A program made the translations under genes and the position numbers. Shown here one piece after another: positions 17,163 through 25,049 of a stretch of DNA of 64,000 nucleotides. The notes beneath the pieces are model-generated. The model searched no databases and was not told where the DNA came from. It was given only the letters and a program-made list of their open reading frames with translations. How positions within the stretch are numbered: the first letter of the stretch is position 1; each line of letters starts with the position of its first letter. Origin of the DNA: Acidobacteriota bacterium (GTDB taxonomy: Bacteria > Acidobacteriota > Vicinamibacteria > Vicinamibacterales > JAKQTR01); the NCBI GenBank assembly GCA_026393755.1, contig JAPKZO010000018.1:35418-99417 (forward strand), in the 5' to 3' direction.

Positions 17163-18233
17163 ATGTCCAGGGAACCGTTGGAACTGTCGCTCGAACTTCA
17201 CCCGCGCTCGCGTTTCGACGCGATCGACATGCGTGCCCGTGTGACCGCCCTCCACGGCGATATCCTGAAATATTTCGACCGCAGCCTGTACTGCTCCTTT
17301 CACACCACGGCGGGTTACCTCGAACAGGGTCTCGTTTCCCGTCTGTCCAGGCGACGCCAGGATGTCAGCGGCTACCTGGATCCGTTCCTTGCCGTGTTCC
17401 CCGAAGGCGCCGGCTATCGTCACGACGATCTCGACGAGCGCAAAGATCTGTCCGAGGATCAGCGGCAGGTCGAACCCCGCAATGCGGATTCGCACCTTGC
17501 GTTCATGGCGGCAGGCCTTCGGCCGTGCGTGACGTATCTCAACAGCCGTCAGACCCCGGTGCCGTTTGTCGATCTGGATGGCGTGAATGGCGACCGGCCG
17601 CGCCTGCGCAAGACCAGCGTGGTCGCCTATGACTCGGAAGTCGAGGTCTGGCGGACGCGCATCGGCGTCCCGGTGTCCGCGCATTCGGTCGATTCCGTCA
17701 ACCTCAGGGATCCTGCTCTCGGTCTCTACGACACGGCGATTGCCGCGATCAGGCACGCCGGCGTCGCGAAGGGGCGCGTCCGGATTGAGCTGGCTCCGGG
17801 CGAACGCCAGGCCGGTCTCACGGTCAACGAGTACGAGACCCTGCTGATGCGTCACGATCTGCGGGAGGTGCTGAGCGACCCGCTGCGCTTCATGGCCGAG
17901 AAGGGGAAGCACGCGCTCAAGCACCCTCGCGCGATTCCGCAGAAAACGCGCGACTATGCCGCCTACGACGCGGTCGTCGCGCTCAACAAGCTCGTCGAAG
18001 CGCTGGGGTTGAGCGAGTCGTGGATCGAACGCCTGGTGGCGCGCCTGCTCGCGCTGCCGGCGGAGAACTTCTTCCGCATGAAGCGATCGGTCAGCCTGCT
18101 CGTGTCGGATCGCGACACGCCAGGGTGTCCGACCGTCGTGGAAGGCACGTACCAGAGTCCGATTCTCGTCCAGTGGCACCGGTCGCCGAGCAAGATCCGC
18201 CACCTCGATCTGTCGTTGACCAGGTTCGTCTGA
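17163..18233 (+). CDS. YjbQ/UPF0047-like protein with long C-terminal extension
   Basis: A 356-residue cytoplasmic protein with no signal peptide. The N-terminal half resembles UPF0047 (YjbQ): LYCSFHTTAGYLEQ corresponds to the family HTTA..(I/N)E segment, and YRHDDLDERKDL...NADSHLAFMAAGL matches the H..N...AH region, including the His and Asp/Glu residues thought to form the active site. The family is normally about 130-150 residues; here a further 190 residues (from about RIELAPGERQAGLT) continue with no domain I recognise and a conserved-looking end (GTYQSPILVQWH). The ATG at 17163 begins the family-like part; the frame is open to 16998 but that stretch looks non-coding. Confidence 0.62.
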   Translation: MSREPLELSLELHPRSRFDAIDMRARVTALHGDILKYFDRSLYCSFHTTAGYLEQGLVSRLSRRRQDVSGYLDPFLAVFPEGAGYRHDDLDERKDLSEDQRQVEPRNADSHLAFMAAGLRPCVTYLNSRQTPVPFVDLDGVNGDRPRLRKTSVVAYDSEVEVWRTRIGVPVSAHSVDSVNLRDPALGLYDTAIAAIRHAGVAKGRVRIELAPGERQAGLTVNEYETLLMRHDLREVLSDPLRFMAEKGKHALKHPRAIPQKTRDYAAYDAVVALNKLVEALGLSESWIERLVARLLALPAENFFRMKRSVSLLVSDRDTPGCPTVVEGTYQSPILVQWHRSPSKIRHLDLSLTRFV

Positions 18234-18243
18234 TTCTCGATCC

Positions 18244-18263
18244 GGGCGCGATGAATCGCGCCC
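18244..18263. terminator. Hairpin between convergent genes
   Basis: GGGCGCGAT and its exact complement ATCGCGCCC around a GA centre, between the stops of the YjbQ-like gene (18233) and the C40 peptidase gene (18280). The position between convergent genes suits a bidirectional terminator, though no T-run follows. The GGGCGCGAT..ATCGCGCCCCT form also occurs as an extragenic repeat in unrelated genomes. Confidence 0.5.
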
Positions 18264-18279
18264 CTGCTACTTCGCAACC

Positions 18280-19437
18280 CTACTTCAAAACCCTTCGCGC
18301 ACGCAGCAGCCGGTTGCGAAGGCTCTCGCTGTAGATCGCCGAAGCCGGCAGCAGGCTGTTTCGCCGTACCAGCCCGGAAGCGTGGAGGAACTCTCCGTTG
18401 CCCACATAGATCCCTACATGCGAGATGCGCTCCGATCGCCCGGCCGCGGCCCGCGTCCCGAAGAACAGCAGGTCGCCGCTCCGCAACTGGTCGACTCCCG
18501 CGTCAATCGGCACGGCGGTGCCCTGTTCGGCCTGCTGGTCTGTATCACGCGGCATCTCGATGCCGTTGAGGTGCAGCACGGTCTTGACGTAACCCGAGCA
18601 GTCGAACCCCTTGCTTGACGTTCCGCCCCACAGGTAAGGCGTGCCCATGAACTGCAGTGCCGTCTTTTCGATGTTGCTGGCCACCGGGCGCGTCGCTGCC
18701 ATCCAGGCCTCAAGGGTCTTCGTGTCCTCGCCCCTGATGTAGCCTTGCCGCCCGTCTGGCAGGCCGACCTTGACCCACGCGCCTTCGACCCCTTCGGACC
18801 TCAGCAGTCCCCCAATCACGACGTCAGTCACCGGCGCGGCACCGGCATCTGCGCGCTCGCGGACCACGCTGACCGGCGCCGTGACGATCACGCGCGGGTT
18901 CGCGGTCCACGCCTTCAGGCGTTCGTCGCTGACGAGCGTGAGCTGGAGTTCTTCGATCCAGCCGAGGTAGCCGTCCGGATCCGTGTGGACGAGGTACCAG
19001 CCGGATTGCTTCTTCAGCACGCGCACACTCCACCCGAGCACGGTCTGCGTGGCCATCTCGGCGGGATGCGAGGGCTTGCTGCGTACGTTGGCGACGCTCA
19101 CGCGGACCACGCCGCGGCGATCCGCGCCCAGCGCCGGATCCGGCAGCACAACGATGCGGTCGGCGGCGGTGTCGTATCCCGCCGCGCGAACGGCTCGCAT
19201 CACGGCGTCTTTGGCCTCGGCCTGCTCGACCTCTCCGCCGACAATGACGCCCTGAGGCGATGTCGTGATGCTGATGTCGAAGACGGCGAGCCGGCGATCG
19301 GGGGCAAAGCGCTCCCTGAGAGGCTTCAGGATGTCCTCCGCTCCAGGCAGGTTCGCGGGCGCCTGCGCAGTCGTCACCGCGCCGGCAGCGACCACCATGC
19401 AGAGGGTCAGGATCAGGGAACGACGTCGTATGCGCAT
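18280..19437 (-). CDS. SH3-domain C40 peptidase (NlpC/P60)
   Basis: A 385-residue secreted cell-wall peptidase. Order: signal peptide (about 1-26, ending TTAQA), an N-terminal region with BON-like repeats (VFDISITTSPQGVIVGGEVEQ...AVRAAGYDT), two bacterial SH3 domains (VSVANVRSKPSHPAEMATQ; VSVVRERADAG), and the NlpC/P60 catalytic domain. The catalytic triad is visible as Cys in GFDCSGYV, His in ISHVGIYVGNG and His in FLHASG. Predicted to cleave the gamma-D-Glu-meso-Dpm bond of peptidoglycan stems. It converges with the preceding gene and diverges from the PFK gene. Confidence 0.92.
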   Translation of the reverse strand: MRIRRRSLILTLCMVVAAGAVTTAQAPANLPGAEDILKPLRERFAPDRRLAVFDISITTSPQGVIVGGEVEQAEAKDAVMRAVRAAGYDTAADRIVVLPDPALGADRRGVVRVSVANVRSKPSHPAEMATQTVLGWSVRVLKKQSGWYLVHTDPDGYLGWIEELQLTLVSDERLKAWTANPRVIVTAPVSVVRERADAGAAPVTDVVIGGLLRSEGVEGAWVKVGLPDGRQGYIRGEDTKTLEAWMAATRPVASNIEKTALQFMGTPYLWGGTSSKGFDCSGYVKTVLHLNGIEMPRDTDQQAEQGTAVPIDAGVDQLRSGDLLFFGTRAAAGRSERISHVGIYVGNGEFLHASGLVRRNSLLPASAIYSESLRNRLLRARRVLK

Positions 19438-19600
19438 AAACGGGCACCTCGCAACCGAAGGTCAGTCGGGCCCCGAGCGTTGCGGGCATGCAGGGATTGC
19501 GCGCCATGGACGCTCGAGTCGGGACCGGCACGAGCAGACAACCGGGTCCCGCCCCGGCTATGATAAACCATTGTGACTCTTGATACGCGGAGGGCGTGAC

Positions 19601-20935
19601 GTGCATCATCCTGAAAAACTGGCGATCCTCGTCGGCGGCGGGCCGGCACCCGGCATCAACAGCGTCCTCAGCGCGGCAACCATCCGCGCCGCCCTCGAGG
19701 GCGTGGAAGTGGTCGGCGTGCTCGACGGCTTCGAATGGCTCATGCGCGCCGACATCGATCATGTGAAGGAACTGACCATCGAGGAGGTGAGCCGCATTCA
19801 CTTCCTGGGCGGGTCCCACATTGGCATTGCCCGCGCGAACCCGACGAAGACCCCGGCCCACCTCGAGAATACGATTCTCTCGCTGCTGCGCCTCAACGTG
19901 TCGATGCTCATCACGATTGGCGGCGACGACACGGCGTTCTCCGCGATGAAACTCGAAGAGAAAAGCGGCGGCCGGCTGCGCGTGGTCCACGTGCCCAAGA
20001 CGATCGACAACGACCTGGACCTCCCTGCGCACATCGATACGTTCGGCTTCCAGACCGCGCGCCACTACGGCGTCGAGATCGTCAGGAACCTGATGGTGGA
20101 TGCGCGAACGACGTCTCGCTGGTACTTCGTCATCGCCATGGGCCGGAAAGCCGGCCACCTGGCGCTCGGCATCGGCAAGGCGGTCGGGGCCACCCTGACG
20201 CTCATCCCCGAGGAGTTCGGCGGCGCGCCGATTCGGCTGAACACGGTCGTGGACACGCTCGCCGGCGCGATCATCAAACGGCAGAGCTACGGCCACCGGG
20301 ACGGCGTGGCCGTGATCGCCGAGGGCCTCGTCCTCGATCTCGACCCGGCCGATCTGTCCGCCCTCGCAGAGGTCGAACGCGACGCGCACGGCAACGTGCG
20401 GATTGCGGAGATCAACATCGGCGAGATCCTCAAACAGCAGGTGCACAAGCGGCTGCAGGAGTTCGGCCTCCGGGCGACCATCGTCGAGAAGAACATCGGC
20501 TATGAACTTCGGTGCGCCGGCCCGATTCCCTTCGATATCGAGTACACCAGGGATCTGGGGTACTCGGCCGCCAAGTACATCCTGTCCGGGGGCAACGCGG
20601 CGATGGTGTCGATCCAGAATGGCCAGTTCGTGCCGATCCCGTTCGCGGAACTGCTCGACCCGAAGACGGGGAAGGCGAGAATCCGGCTGGCTGACATTCA
20701 CTCGCAGAAGTACGCCATTGCCCGGAGCTACATGCTGCGCCTCAAGCGGGAGGATTTCGCCGACGCCCACGAGACCGCGAAGCTCGCGGCCACGTGCGGC
20801 GTCTCGCTCGAGAGATTCAAAGACGAGTTCGGGTACCTGATCGATGCAGAGCCGCCCCGATTGAAGGTGGATGCGGCGAAGCGCGGCTTTATCGAGGACC
20901 ACACCGCGCTCGACTCGTCGATCTTCCTCGACTGA
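19601..20935 (+). CDS. 6-phosphofructokinase, PPi-type signature
   Basis: A 444-residue phosphofructokinase. The two residues that distinguish donors are the pyrophosphate type: GGDDTA (about 107-112, Asp where ATP enzymes have Gly) and VPKTIDNDLD (about 131-140, Lys where ATP enzymes have Gly). It therefore probably uses PPi reversibly in glycolysis and gluconeogenesis. The substrate segment MGRKAGHLALG is present. GTG at 19601 was chosen because GGAGG lies seven bases upstream and the protein begins MHHPEKLAILVGGG; a TTG at 19580 lacks such a site. It converges on the ftcD gene with a three-base gap. Confidence 0.9.
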   Translation: MHHPEKLAILVGGGPAPGINSVLSAATIRAALEGVEVVGVLDGFEWLMRADIDHVKELTIEEVSRIHFLGGSHIGIARANPTKTPAHLENTILSLLRLNVSMLITIGGDDTAFSAMKLEEKSGGRLRVVHVPKTIDNDLDLPAHIDTFGFQTARHYGVEIVRNLMVDARTTSRWYFVIAMGRKAGHLALGIGKAVGATLTLIPEEFGGAPIRLNTVVDTLAGAIIKRQSYGHRDGVAVIAEGLVLDLDPADLSALAEVERDAHGNVRIAEINIGEILKQQVHKRLQEFGLRATIVEKNIGYELRCAGPIPFDIEYTRDLGYSAAKYILSGGNAAMVSIQNGQFVPIPFAELLDPKTGKARIRLADIHSQKYAIARSYMLRLKREDFADAHETAKLAATCGVSLERFKDEFGYLIDAEPPRLKVDAAKRGFIEDHTALDSSIFLD

Positions 20936-20938
20936 GTG

Positions 20939-22624
20939 CTACATCGCGGCCTTGACCGCAAACGTCGACGTGACGCGCGCCAGGATGGCGTCCCGGATGC
21001 GCCGCCCGTCGGCAACCAGCCGTTCGACCTCGGCCGAGCACGCGCTCTTGAAGACCGTGTCCGCGATCGATCCCAGGTTGATCAGCACGTTGAGCGCCGC
21101 ACCCTCCAGACCAGCCTGCGCCGCCAGCCCGGCGACGCCGGCGTCTGAGGCCGAGTTCGTGTTGCCGGTAAGCGCCGCCTGTTCGGCCAGGCGGAGGGCT
21201 TCCAGGCACATCCCCGCCGTCCGCAGCGGCACCTCCGCCGCGTGCTTGTTCGCCGACTCAAGCGCCGTCGCCCGTCGGTCGTTCTGGTCGGCCGTTCCCT
21301 TCGGCAGACGCATCGCGTCCATCACACGATTGAAGGCGTTGGTGTCCTCATCGACCGCGCGCGCCAACGCGTCCTTGACGCGCTGGCCCTCTTCTGCCAA
21401 CGCCGCAAGCGTCTCCCAGACGGGCTCGTAGCCCTTTCTGCCCACCGTCAGGTTCGCTACCATCGTCGCCAGCGCAGCCCCCAGGCTGCCCATCAGCGCG
21501 GTCACCGATCCGCCGCCCGGGGCCGGCGATTCGGTGGAGACTTCGTCGACAAACCGTGAGGCCGTCATGGCCATCAGCGGGGCGGGCGGCGTGAAGTGAT
21601 ACTCGACGATCTTCCTGGATGGGTCGAACGGGGCGACCTGGTCGAGTCCGAGCGATCTGATGGCCATCTCCACCAGTTCACGTTCGGGCATACCGGCCGA
21701 CTTGCCCTGCTTGCGGAGGAAGTAGCGGCCGGCCTCGAGCATCGGCTCGAGCGGTGTCAGTCCGACCAGTTCGGACCCGGTCACGACGAGGCCGAGCCTC
21801 TCAGCCTCTTCGCGCGCGGTTTCGAACACGACGTGAAGGGGGGTCGTCTTGTAGTCGAGCAGGTTGATCGACACCTGTGCCTGGCGGTACTGCTCGATGT
21901 ACCAACCGATGGCGCGGACGGCCTTGAGGCGTCCTGGCACTTTGACCGACTCGCCGTTGGCGTCGCGGACGATCGCGCCACGGGGATCCCGTTTGGCGCG
22001 GCCTCCCTCACGGATATTGAGCGCAATCTCGTTGGCCAACCGGCGATCGAGCGTGTTGAGATTCACGTTGTACGCGAGCAGAAACTCGCGGGCGCCCACC
22101 ACCGTCGCGCCCGAACGGGCGTTGAACACACACGGGCCCGCGTCGGGCGCCCAGTTCGCATCCTCGAGCTTGCGCGCAAGCCCTTCGTACTCGCCGCCGC
22201 GGATGTCGGCCAGGCTGCGTCGCTCCTCCCGGCTCGCGGCGTGCTCGTAGAAATAGACTGGAATGCCGAGTTCGGTGCCGATGCGCCGGCCCAGCGTCCT
22301 CGCCAGTTCCGCGCACTCCTCCATCGTGATCCCGGCCACCGGCACGAACGGGCAGACGTCCAGCGCGCCCATTCGCGGATGCGCCCCGCGGTGCGACGTC
22401 ATGTCGATCAGTTCCGTGGCTCTTCTCGCGGCGCGGAAGGCCGCTTCGGCGACCAGGTCCGGCGGACCGACGCAGGTATAGACCGTGCGATTCGTGTCCG
22501 CGCCCGGATCGACATCGAGCAGCTTCACGCCGCTGACGCCGGAGAGGGCCTGCGCGATCGCGTCGATAACGGCGCGATCGCGGCCTTCAGAGAAGTTGGG
22601 CACACATTCAACGAGTCGAGACAT
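20939..22624 (-). CDS. ftcD: Glutamate formimidoyltransferase / formimidoyltetrahydrofolate cyclodeaminase fusion
   Basis: A 561-residue bifunctional enzyme of histidine degradation. The N-terminal formiminotransferase domains (about 1-180 and 180-300) start with VECVPNFSEGRD and contain RGAHPRMGALDVCPFVP; they transfer the formimino group from formiminoglutamate to tetrahydrofolate. The C-terminal cyclodeaminase (about 350-560) contains STESPAPGGGSVTALMGSLGAALATMVANL and DEDTNAFNRVMDAMRLPK, releasing ammonia to give methenyl-THF. The fused order is that of animal FTCD; many bacteria keep the parts separate. The ATG at 22624 has GAGGTG six bases upstream. No other hut genes are in the window. 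Confidence 0.93.
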   Translation of the reverse strand: MSRLVECVPNFSEGRDRAVIDAIAQALSGVSGVKLLDVDPGADTNRTVYTCVGPPDLVAEAAFRAARRATELIDMTSHRGAHPRMGALDVCPFVPVAGITMEECAELARTLGRRIGTELGIPVYFYEHAASREERRSLADIRGGEYEGLARKLEDANWAPDAGPCVFNARSGATVVGAREFLLAYNVNLNTLDRRLANEIALNIREGGRAKRDPRGAIVRDANGESVKVPGRLKAVRAIGWYIEQYRQAQVSINLLDYKTTPLHVVFETAREEAERLGLVVTGSELVGLTPLEPMLEAGRYFLRKQGKSAGMPERELVEMAIRSLGLDQVAPFDPSRKIVEYHFTPPAPLMAMTASRFVDEVSTESPAPGGGSVTALMGSLGAALATMVANLTVGRKGYEPVWETLAALAEEGQRVKDALARAVDEDTNAFNRVMDAMRLPKGTADQNDRRATALESANKHAAEVPLRTAGMCLEALRLAEQAALTGNTNSASDAGVAGLAAQAGLEGAALNVLINLGSIADTVFKSACSAEVERLVADGRRIRDAILARVTSTFAVKAAM

Positions 22625-22712
22625 CAGATCCACCTCGTGAGGCTGCCGGGTCAGCCGTTCAGCGTACGCCTGTCCGGGCCAGGCCGGCAAGGGCCCGGGC
22701 AGCCACACATCA

Positions 22713-24143
22713 CTACAGCAGTTTCGCCGCCAGTTCTGCAATGCGCGAGCGCACAACGTCCTTCATCGTGAGATGGGCGAAGCACGATTCGCCCTTGAAG
22801 CGCTCGACCACCTGCACCAGCCCGTTCGACAACGAATCCACCTCGGCGCGGTCGATCTGATCGGGGTCTCCCGTCAGAATGACGCGCGCGCCCTCGCCGG
22901 CCCGCGTCAGCACCAGCTTCATGTCTTCCTGCGTCAGGTTCTGCCCATCGTCCACGATGATCACCGCGTCATGGATGGAGCGGCCGCGCAGGTAGTTGAT
23001 GGGCGAGATCTCGAGCGTGTGGTTCGAGATCAACTCGTCCACGGTCGGACCGACGGGGACGGGCGCGTGGGCCTTGTCGGCCTGCTGCTCCGCGAGCTGG
23101 TTGGTCCAGCGCGCGCCGCCGTTCAGGCGCCGCATGATGAAATCGAAGTTGTCGATGATGGGCTTGGCCCACGGTGCCATCTTGTCGCCCAGATCGCCTG
23201 GCAGAAAGCCCAGCTGACGGCCGGCCTCCGCGTTGACGCGGTACACCTCGATCTTCGAGATCTTGCTGGCGCGGTAGAGCTCGTACGCGCAGAGCAGCGC
23301 GATCAGCGTCTTGCCCGTGCCGGCGATGCCCACCAGCGACACGATCAGGGACTGGTCGTCGAGGATCAGGTCGCGGGCGCACGCCTGCTCGGGATTGCAC
23401 GGGCCGAAGCGTTCGCCGACCTTGGTGTTGACGCGCCGCAGGTATCCCGTGCCGTCGTGCTGCTTGTAGATGCCCCACGCGCTCTTGCCGTTGCCGCGCA
23501 CGTGCAGCTCGCAGCACTGATTGGGGAACATCTGTGAGACGTCGGTGAACCCGGCCACCGCATCCATCGGCAGGCGGTGTTCGTGATGGAGCGTCGACAG
23601 CAGGCCGGCTTGTTCGGCCGGGATCTCGATGCGCGCCCGCCCCGAGTAGAACTTGTCGGGCGAGGTGACGGGGCGATCGCTGTAGTAGTCCTCGGCGCTG
23701 ATGCCGCGCGCCCGCGCCTTGCAGCGCATCGCGGCATCCCGGGTGACAAGTACGACCGGTTCGTTGTGATGCGCCTCCTGGTAGCTGCCGGCCAGCAGGA
23801 TGATCGCATCATCGGCATAGGTCGAGTTGAAGCCGGGCCACGCGCGCGTCATGTCGAGCTCGCCGCGGTGGAAGCGCAGCGTGCCGCCGTTGAGCGGAAT
23901 GCCGTGCTGGAGCTCGTCGAGCGACGCCTGCATCTGCAACTGATCGAGAAAACGAATGGTCTGGCGCGCGGTGTACCCGACGCCATTGGCGCTGGTCCGG
24001 CGCCGATCCAACTCCTGCAAGACCGGGAAGGGCAGCACAACGGTATTGCCGTCCGTCAGGTTCTGGAGCGCTTCGGGTGCCGACACCAGGACGCTCGTGT
24101 CGACGATGTAGACCTTGTGCCGATCCTGCGTTGCAGGGGTCAT
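22713..24143 (-). CDS. PIN-PhoH (PhoH2-type) ATPase/ribonuclease
   Basis: A 476-residue protein with an N-terminal PIN nuclease domain (VYIVDTSVLVSAPEAL, catalytic Asp about 15; VLPFPVLQELDRR; VVLVTRDAAMRCKA) and a C-terminal PhoH ATPase (Walker A GIAGTGKT about residue 265; Walker B DAVIIVDDGQNL; arginine-rich LTGDPDQID). Proteins of this architecture (PhoH2) unwind and cleave RNA. It is the last gene of a three-gene operon: its ATG overlaps by four bases the stop of a separate PIN toxin gene, itself overlapping a Phd antitoxin gene. GGAGG lies seven bases before the ATG. This context suggests control by the same antitoxin promoter. Confidence 0.9.
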   Translation of the reverse strand: MTPATQDRHKVYIVDTSVLVSAPEALQNLTDGNTVVLPFPVLQELDRRRTSANGVGYTARQTIRFLDQLQMQASLDELQHGIPLNGGTLRFHRGELDMTRAWPGFNSTYADDAIILLAGSYQEAHHNEPVVLVTRDAAMRCKARARGISAEDYYSDRPVTSPDKFYSGRARIEIPAEQAGLLSTLHHEHRLPMDAVAGFTDVSQMFPNQCCELHVRGNGKSAWGIYKQHDGTGYLRRVNTKVGERFGPCNPEQACARDLILDDQSLIVSLVGIAGTGKTLIALLCAYELYRASKISKIEVYRVNAEAGRQLGFLPGDLGDKMAPWAKPIIDNFDFIMRRLNGGARWTNQLAEQQADKAHAPVPVGPTVDELISNHTLEISPINYLRGRSIHDAVIIVDDGQNLTQEDMKLVLTRAGEGARVILTGDPDQIDRAEVDSLSNGLVQVVERFKGESCFAHLTMKDVVRSRIAELAAKLL

Positions 24144-24649
24144 ACCGTGCCTCCTCCGCCGGATATCGGCCGCGCGGGCTGGCGGACGCCGGGCGCAGCC
24201 TTTTCACTGGACGTCGACGGTGTGGTCGCCGGAACCACGCGGAAGCCCAGCAAGTGGGCATTGCGCCGGACATCTTCGTCCAGCGCGAGCACCGCGAGGC
24301 CCGGGATGGCCGAGCGCGCCACGAGCGCACTCGCCAGATGGAGCGCCGAGATCGTTTCGAGCGGTTCGCTGGGAAAGCCGCGACGGGCCCGCTCGACGCC
24401 CGTGGGATGCAGACGCAGGACGTGCCAGGCCGCCGCCGCTTCGTTCAGGTGGGCGCGCCGGTCGGCCGCGTCGGCCTCGGACAACTGTGTGGCGCGCTGC
24501 GCACGGTGCAGGGCGCGATCGCATTCGACCAGCGTCAGGTCCGACGTGATGACCAGCTCCGCCTGCTGAAGAAGGGCGCGGATCGGGTCCGCGGCCGCAT
24601 CGCCGAGAAGCCACGCCAGTATGGCGCTCGACTCCGCGTAGAGCCTCAT
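24140..24649 (-). CDS. PIN-domain toxin (VapC-like)
   Basis: A 169-residue PIN-domain RNase toxin candidate. Motifs: YAESSAILAWLLGD at the N-terminus (acidic residue Glu5 in place of the usual Asp), LVECDRAL, SALHLASALVA, and LDEDVRRNAHLLGFRV with the last acidic positions. The extra C-terminal 30 residues are Pro/Ser-rich. Start and stop each overlap neighbours by four bases (Phd antitoxin upstream, PIN-PhoH downstream), so all three are translationally coupled. Confidence 0.85.
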   Translation of the reverse strand: MRLYAESSAILAWLLGDAAADPIRALLQQAELVITSDLTLVECDRALHRAQRATQLSEADAADRRAHLNEAAAAWHVLRLHPTGVERARRGFPSEPLETISALHLASALVARSAIPGLAVLALDEDVRRNAHLLGFRVVPATTPSTSSEKAAPGVRQPARPISGGGGTV

Positions 24650-24936
24650 CGGGCGCCTCGGCCGGCGTTCAGGATCTGTCGCGTGGAGAGGCCCGCAGCC
24701 ACGCGCCGCAGCTTTGGGTAGGAAGGAGGGCTGTCGATCGAGGCGAGCGTGACCTGTCCGTCCCTGGCGAGGGCAGCCAGGCCCGACGGCACACCGTCGT
24801 GTTCATCCGCGCCCGCCTCACGCAACTCCGCGACAATCGTTCCCCGGTCGCTGACGAGCACCCGTTCGCCAAGCCGGACCTCGCGGACGTATTCGCTGAG
24901 GCGGTTCTTGAGCTCCCGGATGCCCACAGTCTTCAC
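24646..24936 (-). CDS. Phd/YefM-family antitoxin, apparent leaderless GTG start
   Basis: A 96-residue Phd-type antitoxin: VKTVGIRELKNRLSEYVREV then GERVLVSDRGTIVAEL is the classic N-terminal DNA-binding domain; the C-terminal tail would wrap the PIN toxin. The longest frame starts at TTG 24945, but that codon lies inside the -10 element and operator, so the GTG at 24936 is preferred. The predicted transcription start falls on this GTG and there is no Shine-Dalgarno, so the mRNA looks leaderless. First gene of the Phd / PIN / PIN-PhoH operon. Confidence 0.85.
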   Translation of the reverse strand: MKTVGIRELKNRLSEYVREVRLGERVLVSDRGTIVAELREAGADEHDGVPSGLAALARDGQVTLASIDSPPSYPKLRRVAAGLSTRQILNAGRGAR

Positions 24937-24942
24937 GCCGGG

Positions 24943-24972
24943 CAATGTAGCTACATGTAGCTACATTGTCAA
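24943..24972 (-). promoter_or_regulatory. Promoter plus operator of the Phd-PIN-PhoH operon
   Basis: Minus strand: TTGACA (24972-24967, perfect -35), exactly 17 bases, TACATT (24949-24944, -10). The spacer and -10 are covered by a perfect 26-bp palindrome (24943-24968) made of two abutting TGTAGCTACA units, a form typical of VapB/Phd operators. Binding by the antitoxin would block the polymerase. The predicted transcription start is the GTG of the antitoxin gene. Confidence 0.8.
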
Positions 24973-25049
24973 GCGGGAACATTCGGGGGCCGCTCCCTCG
25001 TTGCAGCCCGTCCCCCGAACGGGTAGCATCCTCAACACGGAGGACGCGC

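Noticed and set aside
18824-20902. 692-residue minus-strand frame
   Set aside because: Antisense to the PFK gene and in another frame across the NlpC/P60 gene; high-GC shadow with no recognisable domain.
24937-24945. TTG start for the Phd antitoxin at 24945
   Set aside because: It lies inside the -10 element and operator, so it should not be in the mRNA.
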